From: Tenodera sinensis
Taxonomy: Eukaryota > Arthropoda > Insecta > Mantodea > Mantidae
DNA length: 64,000 nucleotides
Reading direction: 5' to 3'
Assembly (NCBI GenBank): GCA_030765045.1
Contig: CM060961.1
Span: 139,611,564 to 139,675,563, forward strand
Position numbers and translations under genes: made by a program. Under the pieces are notes generated by a model. The model searched no databases, had not been told where the DNA came from, and saw only the letters and a program-made list of their open reading frames with translations. Shown here piece after piece: positions 11,837 through 22,125 of the stretch (its first letter is position 1; each line of letters opens with the position of its first letter).

Positions 11837-12395
11837 TGAGACAGAATATTAGACCCCAATAGAAAATCGTTCATATAAATGTTTGTTAAAAGTGTATAAA
11901 TTTCTAGTTCTTGTTTGGGTGTATCAGGAACTTATTTTTAATATTCAGGATAGCCAATGTTTTCTTGTTACTAGATAGTCTGTTGTGTTCAACCAATAAA
12001 AACTATTTGCGCGGATGAATACAAAAATGGCGGTGTGTCGTACCAAAGCGACGCCAGGGACTAGTTTCATTAGCGTCTGTATGCTCAAGATGATAAGATG
12101 TGTTGTTTTGGTAGAGTGTGAACATGGAACTTTCACCAAACTTTTATCCAGTGTAGATTCTACCAAATCATTTAATTGTGAAGATCTTTGATTATTTAAT
12201 ATGGTGCTGAGAGTGTAAAATAACGAAGTGTTAATGAATAAATATGTTATGATAAAGGAACATTGATTTATGCATTCCATTCTGTAACCACGACCCTGTA
12301 GATAGGAATCGCGTCTGCTATCACAGTATTTCATCTTTCAGCAAGAACATTATTCACGCTGATATGTGTTAATAATCATTTTAAAAACCACACCA
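11837..12395 (+). repeat. Element 2 3' LTR
   Basis: 559 bp, paired with 7626-8178. It is followed by TTGG and then by the resumed integrase-tail sequence of element 1 (TACGAAGATACCATAAAAAC). Confidence 0.9.
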
Positions 12396-13440
12396 TTGGT
12401 ACGAAGATACCATAAAAACAAATTAAAACCATACAAAGAAAGGACCAAGTAGTCTTTGCCAACAAACATGTAAGGCAGGAACAGTAGAGATGTTAAAAAA
12501 TAATAATTTTTAATGGGTTTCTTATAGAAAATTATATACAGGTTGGATAATACAACAGGAAAGGAAATCAACATAATCATTGGCTATAATGACCACCAAG
12601 AGCATTGTCAACAAAAACAGATAAGAATACTTATTGTCATTAGAGAAGTGAATTATAACGACGAAAAACAAAATATGTGTTATTGACATAAGGATGTCAG
12701 GGACAAAAAAAAAAAAAGGAAGCAATCGTGATGACAAAGAGAAAATATTTTTGACACAAGGGTGTCGAGGGTGAACTAAGAAGAAAAATAATATAGTTAC
12801 AAAATAATTATAAATATAGAAGTTTTCTCTTATAGAGATAAGAGATAAAGAGGTGACAATTAGTGAAGTAAGAAAAACCATAGTCAGAAAAGCAATGCCC
12901 ATGAATTAAGATGAATATAGTCAATGTTAAGCTTGAAGAAATGTTGAACTAAACAATAGTGCATAAGAACCCAATGTCATAATAGTATCATTAGTAACGT
13001 TAGAGTTTAGGAATTGACTCAATGACCTGCCTATACATAATAAGCTTGCAAGACAGAGGATAAAGAACTGAATAGAATTGTCATAAATGTGATCATAATC
13101 AGTAGCTCAAGATTTGTATCCTGTTTTTCTCTCCTCATAACAAGGAACACAAGTCAAAAGGCACACAATAAACCATGATACACTTAAAAAATATTTGTGT
13201 CAATGTCAAATGTAAAAACTTAGGAATATTCTTGGTGTTGTGGTAACTGAATATGTAAAATATATAAAGACATGCTGTGTCATGCCAAAACAAAAGACAA
13301 AAACATACAGTAAAGAAGACTGTAAAGAAAAAAGGGTATTGTACAAAATATTTAGTATTAGAGGAATAGGGAGAAGTGCTGTATTGTGTTTCAAGATTGT
13401 AAATGTAGGCGACAACTTGAAAAACAAAACAAGGGGCATG
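12396..13440 (+). other. Element 1 interior resumed
   Basis: Begins with the rest of the integrase-tail codons cut at 7625. It continues collinear with 10676-11836 of element 2 and ends in the polypurine tract CAAAACAAGGGGCATG before the LTR at 13441. The tandem-repeat array is reduced to about one unit here. Confidence 0.8.
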
Positions 13441-13595
13441 TGAGACAGGATATTGTAAGACCCCAAAAGAAAATCATTTATGTGAATATTTGTTATGAGT
13501 GTAATTTGTTTTTGTTGTTGGTATGAGTTGGTTAAATGACGAAAACGTGTTACTAATGTTCATTGTTACAAACAATTAAGTTTGTTTAAAGACGT
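13441..13595 (+). repeat. Element 1 3' LTR, first part (long LTR subtype)
   Basis: TGAGACAGGATATTGTAAGA onward, matching the solo LTR at 26381. It is broken at ACGT by element 3 and resumes at 18814. Confidence 0.85.
13592..13595. repeat. Target site duplication ACGT, left (element 3)
   Basis: ACGT repeats at 18810-18813. The solo LTR at 26381 carries the empty version, AAAGACGTCATAAAT near 26530. Confidence 0.9.
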
Positions 13596-14154
13596 TGTGG
13601 CGGGGTTTTCTTTAAAAGATTCTTTGCACATATATTAGCGTGAATATATCAGCAAATGGAACACTGTTTTTGCTGAAAGGTGTAAAGTTTGTTGGAGCAG
13701 ACGCGATTCCTATCTGCAGGGGATGTGGTCGTGGAATGGAATGCATAAATCAACGTACTTTTATTATAAACACATTTATTCGTTCATCTACACTTTACAT
13801 CACTATTTCACTTGGTAAATAACTTTTAAAATTGGATAGCGTCCATGCCGGTTAAAAGTTTGTGTAATTCACATTTTCACACGCCATCAACAATTATACG
13901 TCTTTACATTTTGAAGTCACAGACGCTAATGAAAGTAGTTTTTGGCGTGGGTATAACGCAACACCGCCATTCTTTTGTATTCATCCGCGCAACAGTTCTC
14001 ATTGGTCGAACTCAAAGTGACGACAAGAGATTGGATGTTGATTATTAAAAAGAAATAAGTTCCTAATACATCCAAATTATATAAATTAAAAATTTACATA
14101 CTCTTATAAAAATATTTACATGAACAATTTTCTATTAGTCAATATTCTGTCTCA
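13596..14154 (-). repeat. Element 3 3' LTR
   Basis: 559 bp; on the minus strand it runs TGAGACAGAATATTGACTAA to CCGCCACA. The polypurine tract AAAACAAGGGGCATA abuts it at 14155. Confidence 0.9.
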
Positions 14155-14344
14155 TATGCCCCTTGTTTTGTTTTTCAAGTTGTCACCTTATTCACAATCT
14201 TGAAACACAATACAATACTTCTCCCTACTTCTATGATTCAATCACTTTGTACAATATATATTTTTTTTCTTTACAGTCTTCTTCACTGTTTGTCTTTGTC
14301 CTTTGTTTTGACATGATACAGCATGTCTTTATAAACTTCACATA

Positions 14345-14815
14345 TTCGATTGCTACACAATGCATTCAATTATTATACAATACATATCCAGTTATTGTAC
14401 AATATATTTAGTTATTACACAATATGTCCAATTATTATGTAATACATATTCAGTCCTTGTACAATATATCCTGCTATCATACCATATATGTTGTTATTAT
14501 ACAACACACCTTCTGTCATTATACAATACATATTCAGTTGTTGTACAACACATTTGATTACTACACAACATGTCCAATTATTACACAATACATATTCAGT
14601 TATTGCACAATATATCCTGCTATCATAACACATATGTGTTCTGTTTTAATGCAATACATATTCAGTTATTACACAATACACATTCAGTTTTGGCATAAAG
14701 CATTTAGTTATTACTCAACATATTCTGTTATTGTACAATATATCCAGTTATCATACAATACATATTCAGTTATTATACAACACATACTCAGTTATTGTAC
14801 ATTTGACATTGACAC
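14345..14815. repeat. Short-unit tandem repeat array in element 3
   Basis: About 470 bp of degenerate units such as TTATTATACAATACATATTC and CAGTTATTGTACAATATATC. Many intervals are near 39 bp, so the plus (antisense) strand stays open over long stretches (14163-14411, 14424-14828). Confidence 0.8.
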
Positions 14816-14863
14816 AAATATAATTTAAGTGTTTCATGTGGTTTTTGACTTGTATTCATTGCT

Positions 14864-15127
14864 ATGAGGAGAGAAAAACAGGATACAAATTTTGAGCTAA
14901 TGATTTTGATCATGTTTATGGCAATATTTCATTCAGTTTTTTGCCTTCTTTGTCTTATAAGCTTATGTATAGGCAGGTTGTTGAGTCGGTTCTTAAACTC
15001 TGATGTTACTAATGGTACTAATTTTCTTGATTGGGTTATTTTTCATTGCTGTTTGGTTCAACATTTCTTCGAGTTAAGCATTGGCTATATTCATCTTAAT
15101 TCATGGGCATTGTTTTTCTGGTTATAG
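14864..15127 (+). other. Antisense hydrophobic ORF inside element 3, shared with element 4
   Basis: An 87-codon frame antisense to the element starts MRREKQDTNFELM and contains Leu/Cys/Ile-rich stretches that could span a membrane. Element 4 has the near-identical 85-codon frame at 34472-34729, and element 2 has it broken (11064-11328). Conservation may simply reflect recent common ancestry. No homology is recognised and translation is unproven. Confidence 0.35.
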
Positions 15128-15539
15128 TTTTCCTCATTTCACTAATTGTCATCTCTTTGTCTCTTATTTCTATAAGAGAAAACTTCTATACTTACAATTA
15201 TTCTGTAATTGTATTATTTTTCTTCTCCATTTACCCTCGACATCTTTGTGTCGAAATATTATATCTTTTTCATCATAATCAATTCATTTTTATTTTTGTC
15301 CCTGACATCCTTATGTCAAAAACATATTATCTTTCGTCGCTATGATTCATTTATTTAATGACAATCAGTGTCCTCATCTGTCTCTGTTGACAATGCTCTT
15401 TGTGGTCGATATAGCCAATGACCATGTTGATCTTTTTTTTTTTTTTTTCTTGTTGTAATTCCTAATCTGAACATGATTTTCTATAAGTAACCCATTAAAA
15501 TTGTTATCTTCCTTCATCTCTACTACTCCTGCCTTACAC

Positions 15540-15745
15540 ATTTGTTGACAAAGGCTATTTGGTCCTTTCTTTGTATGGCTTCAATTTGTTTTTGTGGTAT
15601 CTTCCTACCAACTTGCCATTTGTATTCTGTAGCTCATATGTGTGGTCACCCAGCTGTTTTGTTATGACCAGTGGTTCCATCTCTCTTTTCGTGTAGCCAT
15701 CATGGTGTCGATGTCAATTGTAAGTTGCTGAGATATTGTTGTTTG
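15540..15745 (-). pseudogene. Integrase C-terminal tail remnant, element 3
   Basis: The minus strand encodes PLVITKQLGDHTYELQNTNG followed by GRYHKNKLKPYKE, as in element 2. The upstream YTG part is altered, so it is out of frame with the TIDID segment. Same position relative to gag as in elements 2 and 4. Confidence 0.6.
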
Positions 15746-15768
15746 TCATCCAGCCAGTTGGGACGAAC

Positions 15769-17955
15769 TTAGTTGTTGTAATTTCCCTGAGTGTTGGTGG
15801 TGGTTGTCGTTTCTGTATTCTGTGCAGTATCTGCCCTATTTGGCACATCTTCTTCTACTTCCTGCTGTCTTGTGTTGTTAGTGTACCATTGGTCTCTGCC
15901 CCTTTGGCGTGAACCTCTGTCATGTGACGGTCTGTGGTTGTTCGAGTGTTCCCTACTGAATCGTATGTGATTCACTTGGTGGGTACGGTCTCCTGGTCTT
16001 CCACGATCATATGTATATGTTCTGTACCTCGATTCACCCCTCGGTATCGTGTCGTGGTACCGCTGTCTTGTGTTCTCCATCCTCTCGCCATGATTATGTG
16101 GTTGTGGGAAATGGTGTGCCCCTCTCCCCCTTTCATGGGTACTCCTAGTATTTGTATGTTCTCCTTCGCTTTGGTTGTTCGTAGCCGTGTTTCGGTTTAG
16201 GATGGGTGAGTTTGGGTGACCGTTCCTATGTCTATGTTCATTAGGTCGACCATTTTGTGTTTCGAAGGCTGTCAGCAGTTCTATCATATCTGCAAAATCT
16301 ACCGGCCTTGCAACAATTAATCCTGTTCTCACTGTGTCTGGGAAATGTCTCGTTATGCTGGCAATTAGTTCTGCCTCCGACAAGTTAGGATCTAATAGCT
16401 TTCCTTTGTTGGCTACTTTCATGAAATAGTCGACTAATGACAATCCTTTGGCTGGATCGTATCTACCTGTCGCTAGCTCTACCCTAGTTTGGTTTTGTTT
16501 AGCTGGGCCCCAATATCTTGATAGGAATAAATTTCTGAATGAGCTATAAGACTCGTGACCTGCTAGTGTTAACCTGAGCCATTCTAATGCCTTGTTTTTT
16601 AAGCTTTTCTTAATTATCATCATCCTAAGCTCGCTTGGTATCCTTTTCACTTTAAAGTATTCTTCCATCTCTTTAACAAAGAGTTTTGGATCGTCTCCCT
16701 TCTCCTCGTCAAATGTAGGTGGTGTAATTTCATGTAATATGCTGTTAGTGTAACATGTGTTATGTGTTGTGTCATTGTTTGGTTGTGAACCTCTTTCTCT
16801 GTATGGTGAGTCAACATTTTGTACATTACTCAAGTAACTCTCATCTTGTACATTACTTACATCTAAATCATCTTGTCTTTGTAATGCCTTCACAACATCA
16901 TTTACATTAGCCAAATTTTCTTTCCCTTTTTTCATTTCTTCACAAATTGATTTTAAATCATTCTTTATTTCTAAGTGGCTTTGTTTCATATCATTTATAG
17001 CATCCTGTTGTGAAAGCATCACATCATTCATTGTCTTAATTTTAGGGATTACTATTTGTTCTACAGTTTCATTAATAATGTCTTTCTTTACAACCTCAAT
17101 CTCTTTCCTTAATTCCTCAGTTATTTCTGTTTTTACATTTGTTATCTTACAGTCTACACTTGTATTACTTTCTGTTATTTCATCCCTACATCTAGCAATT
17201 TCTTCTTCTAACACAATTTTACTCTCTCTCATCTCTGATTCTATCTTTCCCATCCTATCTCCTACAATTTCTATCCTAGCTTCTAAGGCTTCCTTTGTTT
17301 CATTTAAGTTTTTATGAACTAATTTTAAATTAGTTTCCATTACTTTCATATTTTCTTTACACTCCTGTCTTCCTAATTCTATTTTCTGTTCTAGGTTCTG
17401 TCTACCTAATTCCATTTGCTGTTCTAAGTTCTGTCTACTTAATTCCATTTGCTGTTCTAAGTTCTGTCTACCTAATTCCATTTTCTGTTCTAAGTTCTGT
17501 CTACCTAATTCCATTTTCTGTTCTAAGTCTTTTCTCACTTCCTCCATTTTCTGTTCTATTTCTTTTTTATTATTTTCCAAGTCCTCTCTCACTCCCTCTA
17601 TTTTTTCACCTATACTCTGACCTAAACTTTGTTCTATATCCTGTTTCAATTCTATCTTATTCTGTTCCATGTCCTGTTTTAATTCTGCATTATTTTGTTC
17701 CATTTTCTGACCTAATTCTACCTTGTTTTGTTCCAGTTTCTGACCTAAACTTTGTTCTAGTCTTTCAAACATCAACATCATTAACCTTTGGTCTTTACTT
17801 ATTTCCGCCTGTTCACCTTCTAATCCTTCCTGATAACTAGGCCTATCTGCCCCTTCCCCCACTCCTGTTTCTATCTCTTTTCGCGACATTATAATTCCTT
17901 TATCTAATTCACTTTTGGTTAAAAGTCCCACTACTTTTCCACTTCTAAGTATCAT
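15769..17955 (-). CDS. gag: Coiled-coil Gag-like protein of element 3, intact (728 aa)
   Basis: The only unbroken gag of the family. Residues about 1-55 form a short acidic head (MILRSGKVVGLL). Residues about 60-350 are Glu/Gln/Lys-rich heptad sequence with 11-residue units (QNLEQKMELGR, QDMEQNKIELK) typical of a long coiled coil. Residues about 410-568 hold the retrotransposon Gag fold (LEWLRLTLAGHESYSSFRN, FLSRYWGP, YDPAKGLSLVDYFMKVANKG). Residues 570-728 are Arg/Gly/His/Asn-rich without a CCHC knuckle. It should assemble the virus-like particle that packages element RNA (family knowledge). No stop or frameshift was found, which fits the near-identical LTRs. Start chosen from agreement with the other copies. 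Confidence 0.9.
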   Translation of the reverse strand: MILRSGKVVGLLTKSELDKGIIMSRKEIETGVGEGADRPSYQEGLEGEQAEISKDQRLMMLMFERLEQSLGQKLEQNKVELGQKMEQNNAELKQDMEQNKIELKQDIEQSLGQSIGEKIEGVREDLENNKKEIEQKMEEVRKDLEQKMELGRQNLEQKMELGRQNLEQQMELSRQNLEQQMELGRQNLEQKIELGRQECKENMKVMETNLKLVHKNLNETKEALEARIEIVGDRMGKIESEMRESKIVLEEEIARCRDEITESNTSVDCKITNVKTEITEELRKEIEVVKKDIINETVEQIVIPKIKTMNDVMLSQQDAINDMKQSHLEIKNDLKSICEEMKKGKENLANVNDVVKALQRQDDLDVSNVQDESYLSNVQNVDSPYRERGSQPNNDTTHNTCYTNSILHEITPPTFDEEKGDDPKLFVKEMEEYFKVKRIPSELRMMIIKKSLKNKALEWLRLTLAGHESYSSFRNLFLSRYWGPAKQNQTRVELATGRYDPAKGLSLVDYFMKVANKGKLLDPNLSEAELIASITRHFPDTVRTGLIVARPVDFADMIELLTAFETQNGRPNEHRHRNGHPNSPILNRNTATNNQSEGEHTNTRSTHERGRGAHHFPQPHNHGERMENTRQRYHDTIPRGESRYRTYTYDRGRPGDRTHQVNHIRFSREHSNNHRPSHDRGSRQRGRDQWYTNNTRQQEVEEDVPNRADTAQNTETTTTTNTQGNYNN

Positions 17956-18230
17956 TAACTAATGGGAATAAGATAAAGATACAAAAATTTTGGATCCTAC
18001 TTTTTTTTTTTTTTTTTTTTTGCTGGTTCTTCGTCCGGTTATTTACGTCTCCTGGGTAGTTGGTTTCACTAGATGATCTCCGGTGTTTTTCCCCCGTTGA
18101 TTCTCCGTGTGTCGATGTTTTGTTGATATCAGACGATGGTCTAATGGCGTCTTTCTCCTGCACGATGAGATAGCGTTCTTTTGGTGTTAGCACTTCGCAC
18201 TCTCAATTTTGCATTCCACTCCAAATTCGC

Positions 18231-18250
18231 GCTCCACGTTGGGCAAGCCA
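18231..18250 (-). promoter_or_regulatory. Primer binding site, variant
   Basis: The minus strand reads TGGCTTGCCCAACGTGGAGC two bases after the 5' LTR. Compared with element 2 it has TT inserted after TGGC. Element 4 has the same arrangement (TGGCTTACCCAACGTGGGGC). It is either a diverged tRNA-Lys site or a match to another tRNA. Confidence 0.6.
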
Positions 18251-18252
18251 TT

Positions 18253-18809
18253 TGTGGCGGGGTTTTCTTTAAAAGATGTTTAACACATATTAGTGTGAAT
18301 ATATCAGCAAATGGAACACTGTTTTTGCTGAAAGGTGTAAAGTTTGTTGGAGCAGACGCGATTCCTATCTGCAGGGGATGTGGTCGTGGAATGGAATGCA
18401 TAAATCAACGTACTTTTATTATAAACACATTTATTCGTTCATCTACACTTTACATCACTATTTCACTTGGTAAATAACTTTTAAAATTGGATAGCGTCCA
18501 TGCCGGTTAAAAGTTTGTGTAATTCACATTTTCACACGCCATCAACAATTATACGTCTTTACATTTTGAAGTCACAGACGCTAATGAAAGTAGTTTTTGG
18601 CATGGGTATAACGCAACACCGCCATTCTTTTGTATTCATCCGCGCAACAGTTCTCATTGGTCGAACTCAAAGTGACGACAAGAGATTGGATGTTGATTAT
18701 TAAAAAGAAATAAGTTCCTAATACATCCAAATTATATAAATTAAAAATTTACATACTCTTATAAAAATATTTACATGAACAATTTTCTATTAGTCAATAT
18801 TCTGTCTCA
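18253..18809 (-). repeat. Element 3 5' LTR
   Basis: 557 bp, near-identical to 13596-14154. It is followed on the right by the ACGT duplication and the rest of element 1's LTR. Confidence 0.9.
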
Positions 18810-19431
18810 ACGTCATAAATATTTCCATATTTAATTTTAATAAATATGTATAAATTAAAGAATTATATGTGTTCAATATTAAAAGCAAAGGGAGAATGGC
18901 TAAAGATCGCTTCCCTAATAATGCGGGAACTATTTGATGAACGCATACGCGGATGTACACATGGCAGTCAGAATCCTAGACTCGCAACCAAAAGAATTTG
19001 ATAATAGCGTCTGTGTCTTTGGTATAGATGGACACATTTTTATGTGTGCGCGTCATAAAATAGTGGAAGTAAATTTACTAAGTGTTTAAAGACCGTTAAT
19101 TTGAGTAGAATAAGTGAAACATTAGCTAACTTTAACAAGTTAGTTAATACGAAGTGTGCAATTAAATGAAAGGACGTAAAATAGGCGAAGTGTAAAGAGA
19201 TAGAAAACACAATAGCGAAATATTGCTAAATTTTTAGACAATAAATCTCGGCGATGCTAGGGAAGTCGATCCACTGAAATAAAAGACTTACTACTGTGAT
19301 ACAATTTAAATACTGTGAACAAGAAGGTGCGAATAAAATATTTCACTAAAGTTAACCCTGAGTGTATGTTCATTCCATCCAGTACCATGACCCGAGATAA
19401 CAAAAGAGTCAAAAGCTCATCAAAATCACCT
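18810..19431 (+). repeat. Element 1 3' LTR, second part
   Basis: Resumes at ACGTCATAAATATTTCC and runs parallel to 26529-27020 of the solo LTR, including CGGCGATGCTAGGGAAG and TGTATGTTCATTCCATCC. The exact end near AAATCACC is uncertain. Confidence 0.75.
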
Positions 19432-21299
19432 TTTATAATTATAATTTTATGGATTATAATTGCTGATGTGTGGAGTCAGTGGTGGTGATGAAGTGTTGGA
19501 GCCTCGGAAGTCGTGAAGATGGCCCTCCAGAGCTGTCAGCCCTGCTGTCAGGTTTAAGGGCTGGGCATGGAGGTCCTGGATGGCCTCATGTAGACCCTGG
19601 ACTTCCTGGCTGATCGTATCTTGAGAGGTCATGAACCGTGGCTAGCTGCAGCGACAGAGTCATCTCTGATGGCATCTATGGTGGCAATGTCAGCATTATC
19701 TGCAATTCTGCATGAATGCAGGGGGCAGAGCTTCTGGCTGCTGAATTGTGTCGACCTTCCACACGTGGAACAGAAGTGTCGTTGACAGTGTAGATCGTGC
19801 TGCTTGCATGGATCTATGGTGTACAAAATGTCGCAGTAGTGGTACTTTGGCTGCACTGTTTGCCTTGTATGCCCGAAGGCACAACAAGGCTCAACAAGCT
19901 GGGCTCAGTGCTCAATGTGTATCAGCCACCCTAATAAGGGAAGGCTGGGTGCCAAGGCAGCTTCCAGGTCCGTGTGGCTGACTAGCTCAACAGTACCAAT
20001 GGCATTGGTCCCCTGGCAGAGAAGATTCGATGACCTTCATTGCGGAGGGCCATTGTTGCTGATTGCTGCAAGCTCGAATCATGCGTAAACCCCTGGGCAC
20101 ATAGGCGATCATTATGTCGGTGCGGCCACAGGGGACTGGCCTGCCTCTGAGGGAAGGCAGGGCAGGCGAGTTGCTGCTCGTCAGTGATAGTGGGTATTCC
20201 TTGGCCAAAGTAGAATCTATGGTGGTCTGCTGCATCTCTCCTGGAGCGTCTCATGATGCTGCTGTGAAATCTCGAAGAATTCTCGTGAGAATCATTTTTT
20301 TCTATTTTGGGAAAGTAAGGGATAAAGGTGTATAAGGAATAACGATAGAAAGGAATGAAAAAAGTGGAAAGGATGATTGGAGTAGGTATTATTTCGTTTC
20401 GTACCATTGTTGCTCCCTCACACTACATGATGAAGATAAAACTGGCCCGGTAACGAGGGAAGTAAGAATAGGGTACTAGGAGACAGGCCCCTGTGGCAGA
20501 TTACAGGAGAGGTTATAAAGGAATTCGGGTTGTACATATCCTTGAGTTATTTTGTTGTTTTGGGTTTAGTGGTGATGATTTCTTTTGTGGCTACTGTGTG
20601 GAGCTGGCAGGAATGGGAGCAAACATGCTTCCAGTAAGTTGCTTGTGTATGAATGTCACTTTGCCAAATTGTCACATAGGACCGGATGCATTCTAGGTTG
20701 ACGTCTGCGCCAGATTATGGCAAACATGAACATTACTTAGTGCGTCCACCAGACGTCATGGTAAAATGGACACTGGATGTCTTTAGCAGATGGTAACCTA
20801 TCCAGACTGGAAGGGAAGTGCAGAAGCGGTAGCTCAGGGTACTGCTTACTAAGCCAACATGTAACTGGTATAAAAAGTTTAACTGACATAGATAAAATTA
20901 TTAATTTACATAATAGAAGAAAAAGAAGGGTGATCAGTTGTAGACAGCTGTTGGCTTTACCATTACGAAGATTCCTGGTGTCCAAGTTTCATTTTGGAAG
21001 ATATCTTTAAGGTTCAGAGTGTCGCAGATTCGTCCAATGACATGAAACTGACTATCTCCTGAGTCAGAATTCGGGGGCTTTAAATATAAGTACCCACTGA
21101 CAAAGTAGCTTAGTTAAACCTTTGTCAGAATCTGTCAGCTAATCTGATTTCACATGTGCAGCAGGAGATCATGGTTTCCAAGGAATCGCAAAATTCGTTC
21201 CTGCAACATGAAGTTCCAGCAAATGACGTACATCGTTAACAGGAAGTTGAATGGTTAGGCTTCCATAAATTATGTCCCAAATATCTCAATTCTATAAAT
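19432..21299. other. Unresolved, GC-richer stretch, probably old retroelement sequence
   Basis: 19440-20300 is GC-richer than its surroundings. Its minus strand has several open pieces (19447-19632, 19629-19856, 19982-20407) with Pro/Ser/His-rich composition but no motif I can name. 20400-21299 shows nothing recognisable. A Gag region of an old LTR element is possible but not demonstrated. Confidence 0.3.
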
Positions 21300-21788
21300 T
21301 GACAAAAACAACAGTCCAGTCCAGTTACTTTTTTTCTCACTTTATTTTCTTCTAAAATGAATGCACAGCAAGACAGTTATCTTTTACTGACATCAGCACA
21401 GTCTAGTCTTTCGTGAAATTACAACTCAACTGTTTTCTTATAACCTTGACTCACTCCTTTAATTTCTTCATTCTCTCTGTCTCTCAAACACTGACTGATG
21501 GTACAATCAGTCAATGCTCATAACTGCTTTGCTATCTTCACGACATGATGAAACACACACACTCAAACTAAGAAGTGACTGACTCCTGTTTGTGATGCAC
21601 TACTGAGTGCTTGTTGCCTCCCTCCTTATATAGCAGGATGAGGTAACATAGACCTTTCTCGCACTTCTACAAATACATTGCTGCTCTGATTGTTGTGACA
21701 TGTTTACAACAGTCGCACGATGCAACCTGACCTTGAGCATCTTTGATACACACTCCGCCAGTGTGATGGGGCAGCCTGGCCAGCATCA
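21300..21788 (-). repeat. Probable LTR (3') of an element-6 relative
   Basis: On the minus strand the interval starts TGATGCTGG right after a purine tract (ATGGGGGAGCAAAG) and ends TTTTTGTCA. It contains a TATA-like TATATAAGGAGG near 21630 and AATAAA near 21341. Position after an integrase-like tail supports a 3' LTR. No partner LTR or target duplication was found, so the limits are tentative. Confidence 0.45.
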
Positions 21789-22125
21789 CTTTGCTCCCCC
21801 ATAGTTGACCAGACAATCCCGATGTATCACCAGAACATTTCCTCGGGGCAGCCTCTGGATGTGGTCGACTTTGTTATTGAACACTTCCCCAGGTGGCACG
21901 GTCCTTGGCTTCATTGGTGGGTTGTAGCCCTTGGTCTGGATATGGGCAATGTCTGCCATGCTGCTTGAAACTTCTGCGGCGACCTTGCCGATTGAGACAG
22001 ATCTTCCCCCAGTTGTACCTTACCCAGATGCGTTGACATGCCATCCCAAGCACATCGTGAAAATGACCCACAGAATTCCACGACCACCAATCTCGCTGGT
22101 GCACCTTCGCAGTCACCTTGCTGCT
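21789..22125 (-). pseudogene. LTR-element tail fragment homologous to element 6, without collagen
   Basis: The nucleotide sequence runs parallel to 57066-57300 of element 6, for example GCACCTTCGCAG followed by CACCTTGCT, and CAGTTG...TGTTGAC.GCCATCC. In the last frame it reads TKGYNPPMKPRTVPPGE, where element 6 reads TKGHYPTAIPRIVPPGE. Instead of collagen it continues VDHIQRLPRGNVLVIHRDCL and ends in a TGA overlapping the LTR start. The ending resembles a Ty3-type integrase tail. Frames are broken upstream. Confidence 0.6.

Larger units (their letters stand above)
7626..12395 (+). mobile_element. Element 2: complete gag-only LTR retrotransposon, 4770 bp
   Basis: Bounded by two LTRs (7626-8178, 11837-12395) that start TGAGACAG and end CACCA, with TTGG target duplications. 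Behind the 5' LTR is a tRNA-Lys primer site. The order is then gag (8477-10482), integrase tail (10527-10715), about 1.1 kb of non-coding interior with a short-unit tandem repeat, and a polypurine tract AAAACAAGGGGCATA. No protease, reverse transcriptase or RNase H is present, so mobility would have needed enzymes from a related autonomous element. The LTRs differ at roughly ten sites by eye. Confidence 0.92.
13596..18809 (-). mobile_element. Element 3: inverted gag-only LTR retrotransposon with intact gag, 5214 bp
   Basis: Inserted in reverse into element 1's 3' LTR. The 5' LTR is 18253-18809 and the 3' LTR 13596-14154. They differ by eye only in a short patch near one end plus one base, so the insertion is young. 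Order on the minus strand: LTR, primer site, poly-A-rich leader, 728-codon gag, integrase-tail remnant, interior with the longest tandem-repeat array, polypurine tract, LTR. It has the best preserved coding capacity of the family. Confidence 0.93.
5397..19431 (+). mobile_element. Element 1: oldest gag-only LTR element, 5' truncated, host of elements 2 and 3
   Basis: Three pieces of one element are separated by two insertions. The gag region and start of the integrase tail lie at 5397-7625. The rest of the interior and the polypurine tract lie at 12396-13440. The 3' LTR lies at 13441-13595 plus 18814 to about 19431. The split points carry TTGG (7622-7625 / 12396-12399) and ACGT (13592-13595 / 18810-18813) target duplications. 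Removing the inserts restores sequence parallel to the other copies. The 5' LTR and primer site are absent, and the left edge abuts a non-LTR remnant. Its LTR belongs to the longer subtype also seen as the solo LTR at 26381. Confidence 0.85.

Noticed and set aside
14424..14828. Gene for a Tyr/Ile/Gln repeat protein
   Set aside because: It is the tandem-repeat array read antisense; composition follows from the repeat unit. Kept only as a low-level finding.
19447..20407. Host gene on the minus strand
   Set aside because: Open pieces change frame repeatedly, lack splice signals that would join them and show no recognisable domain.
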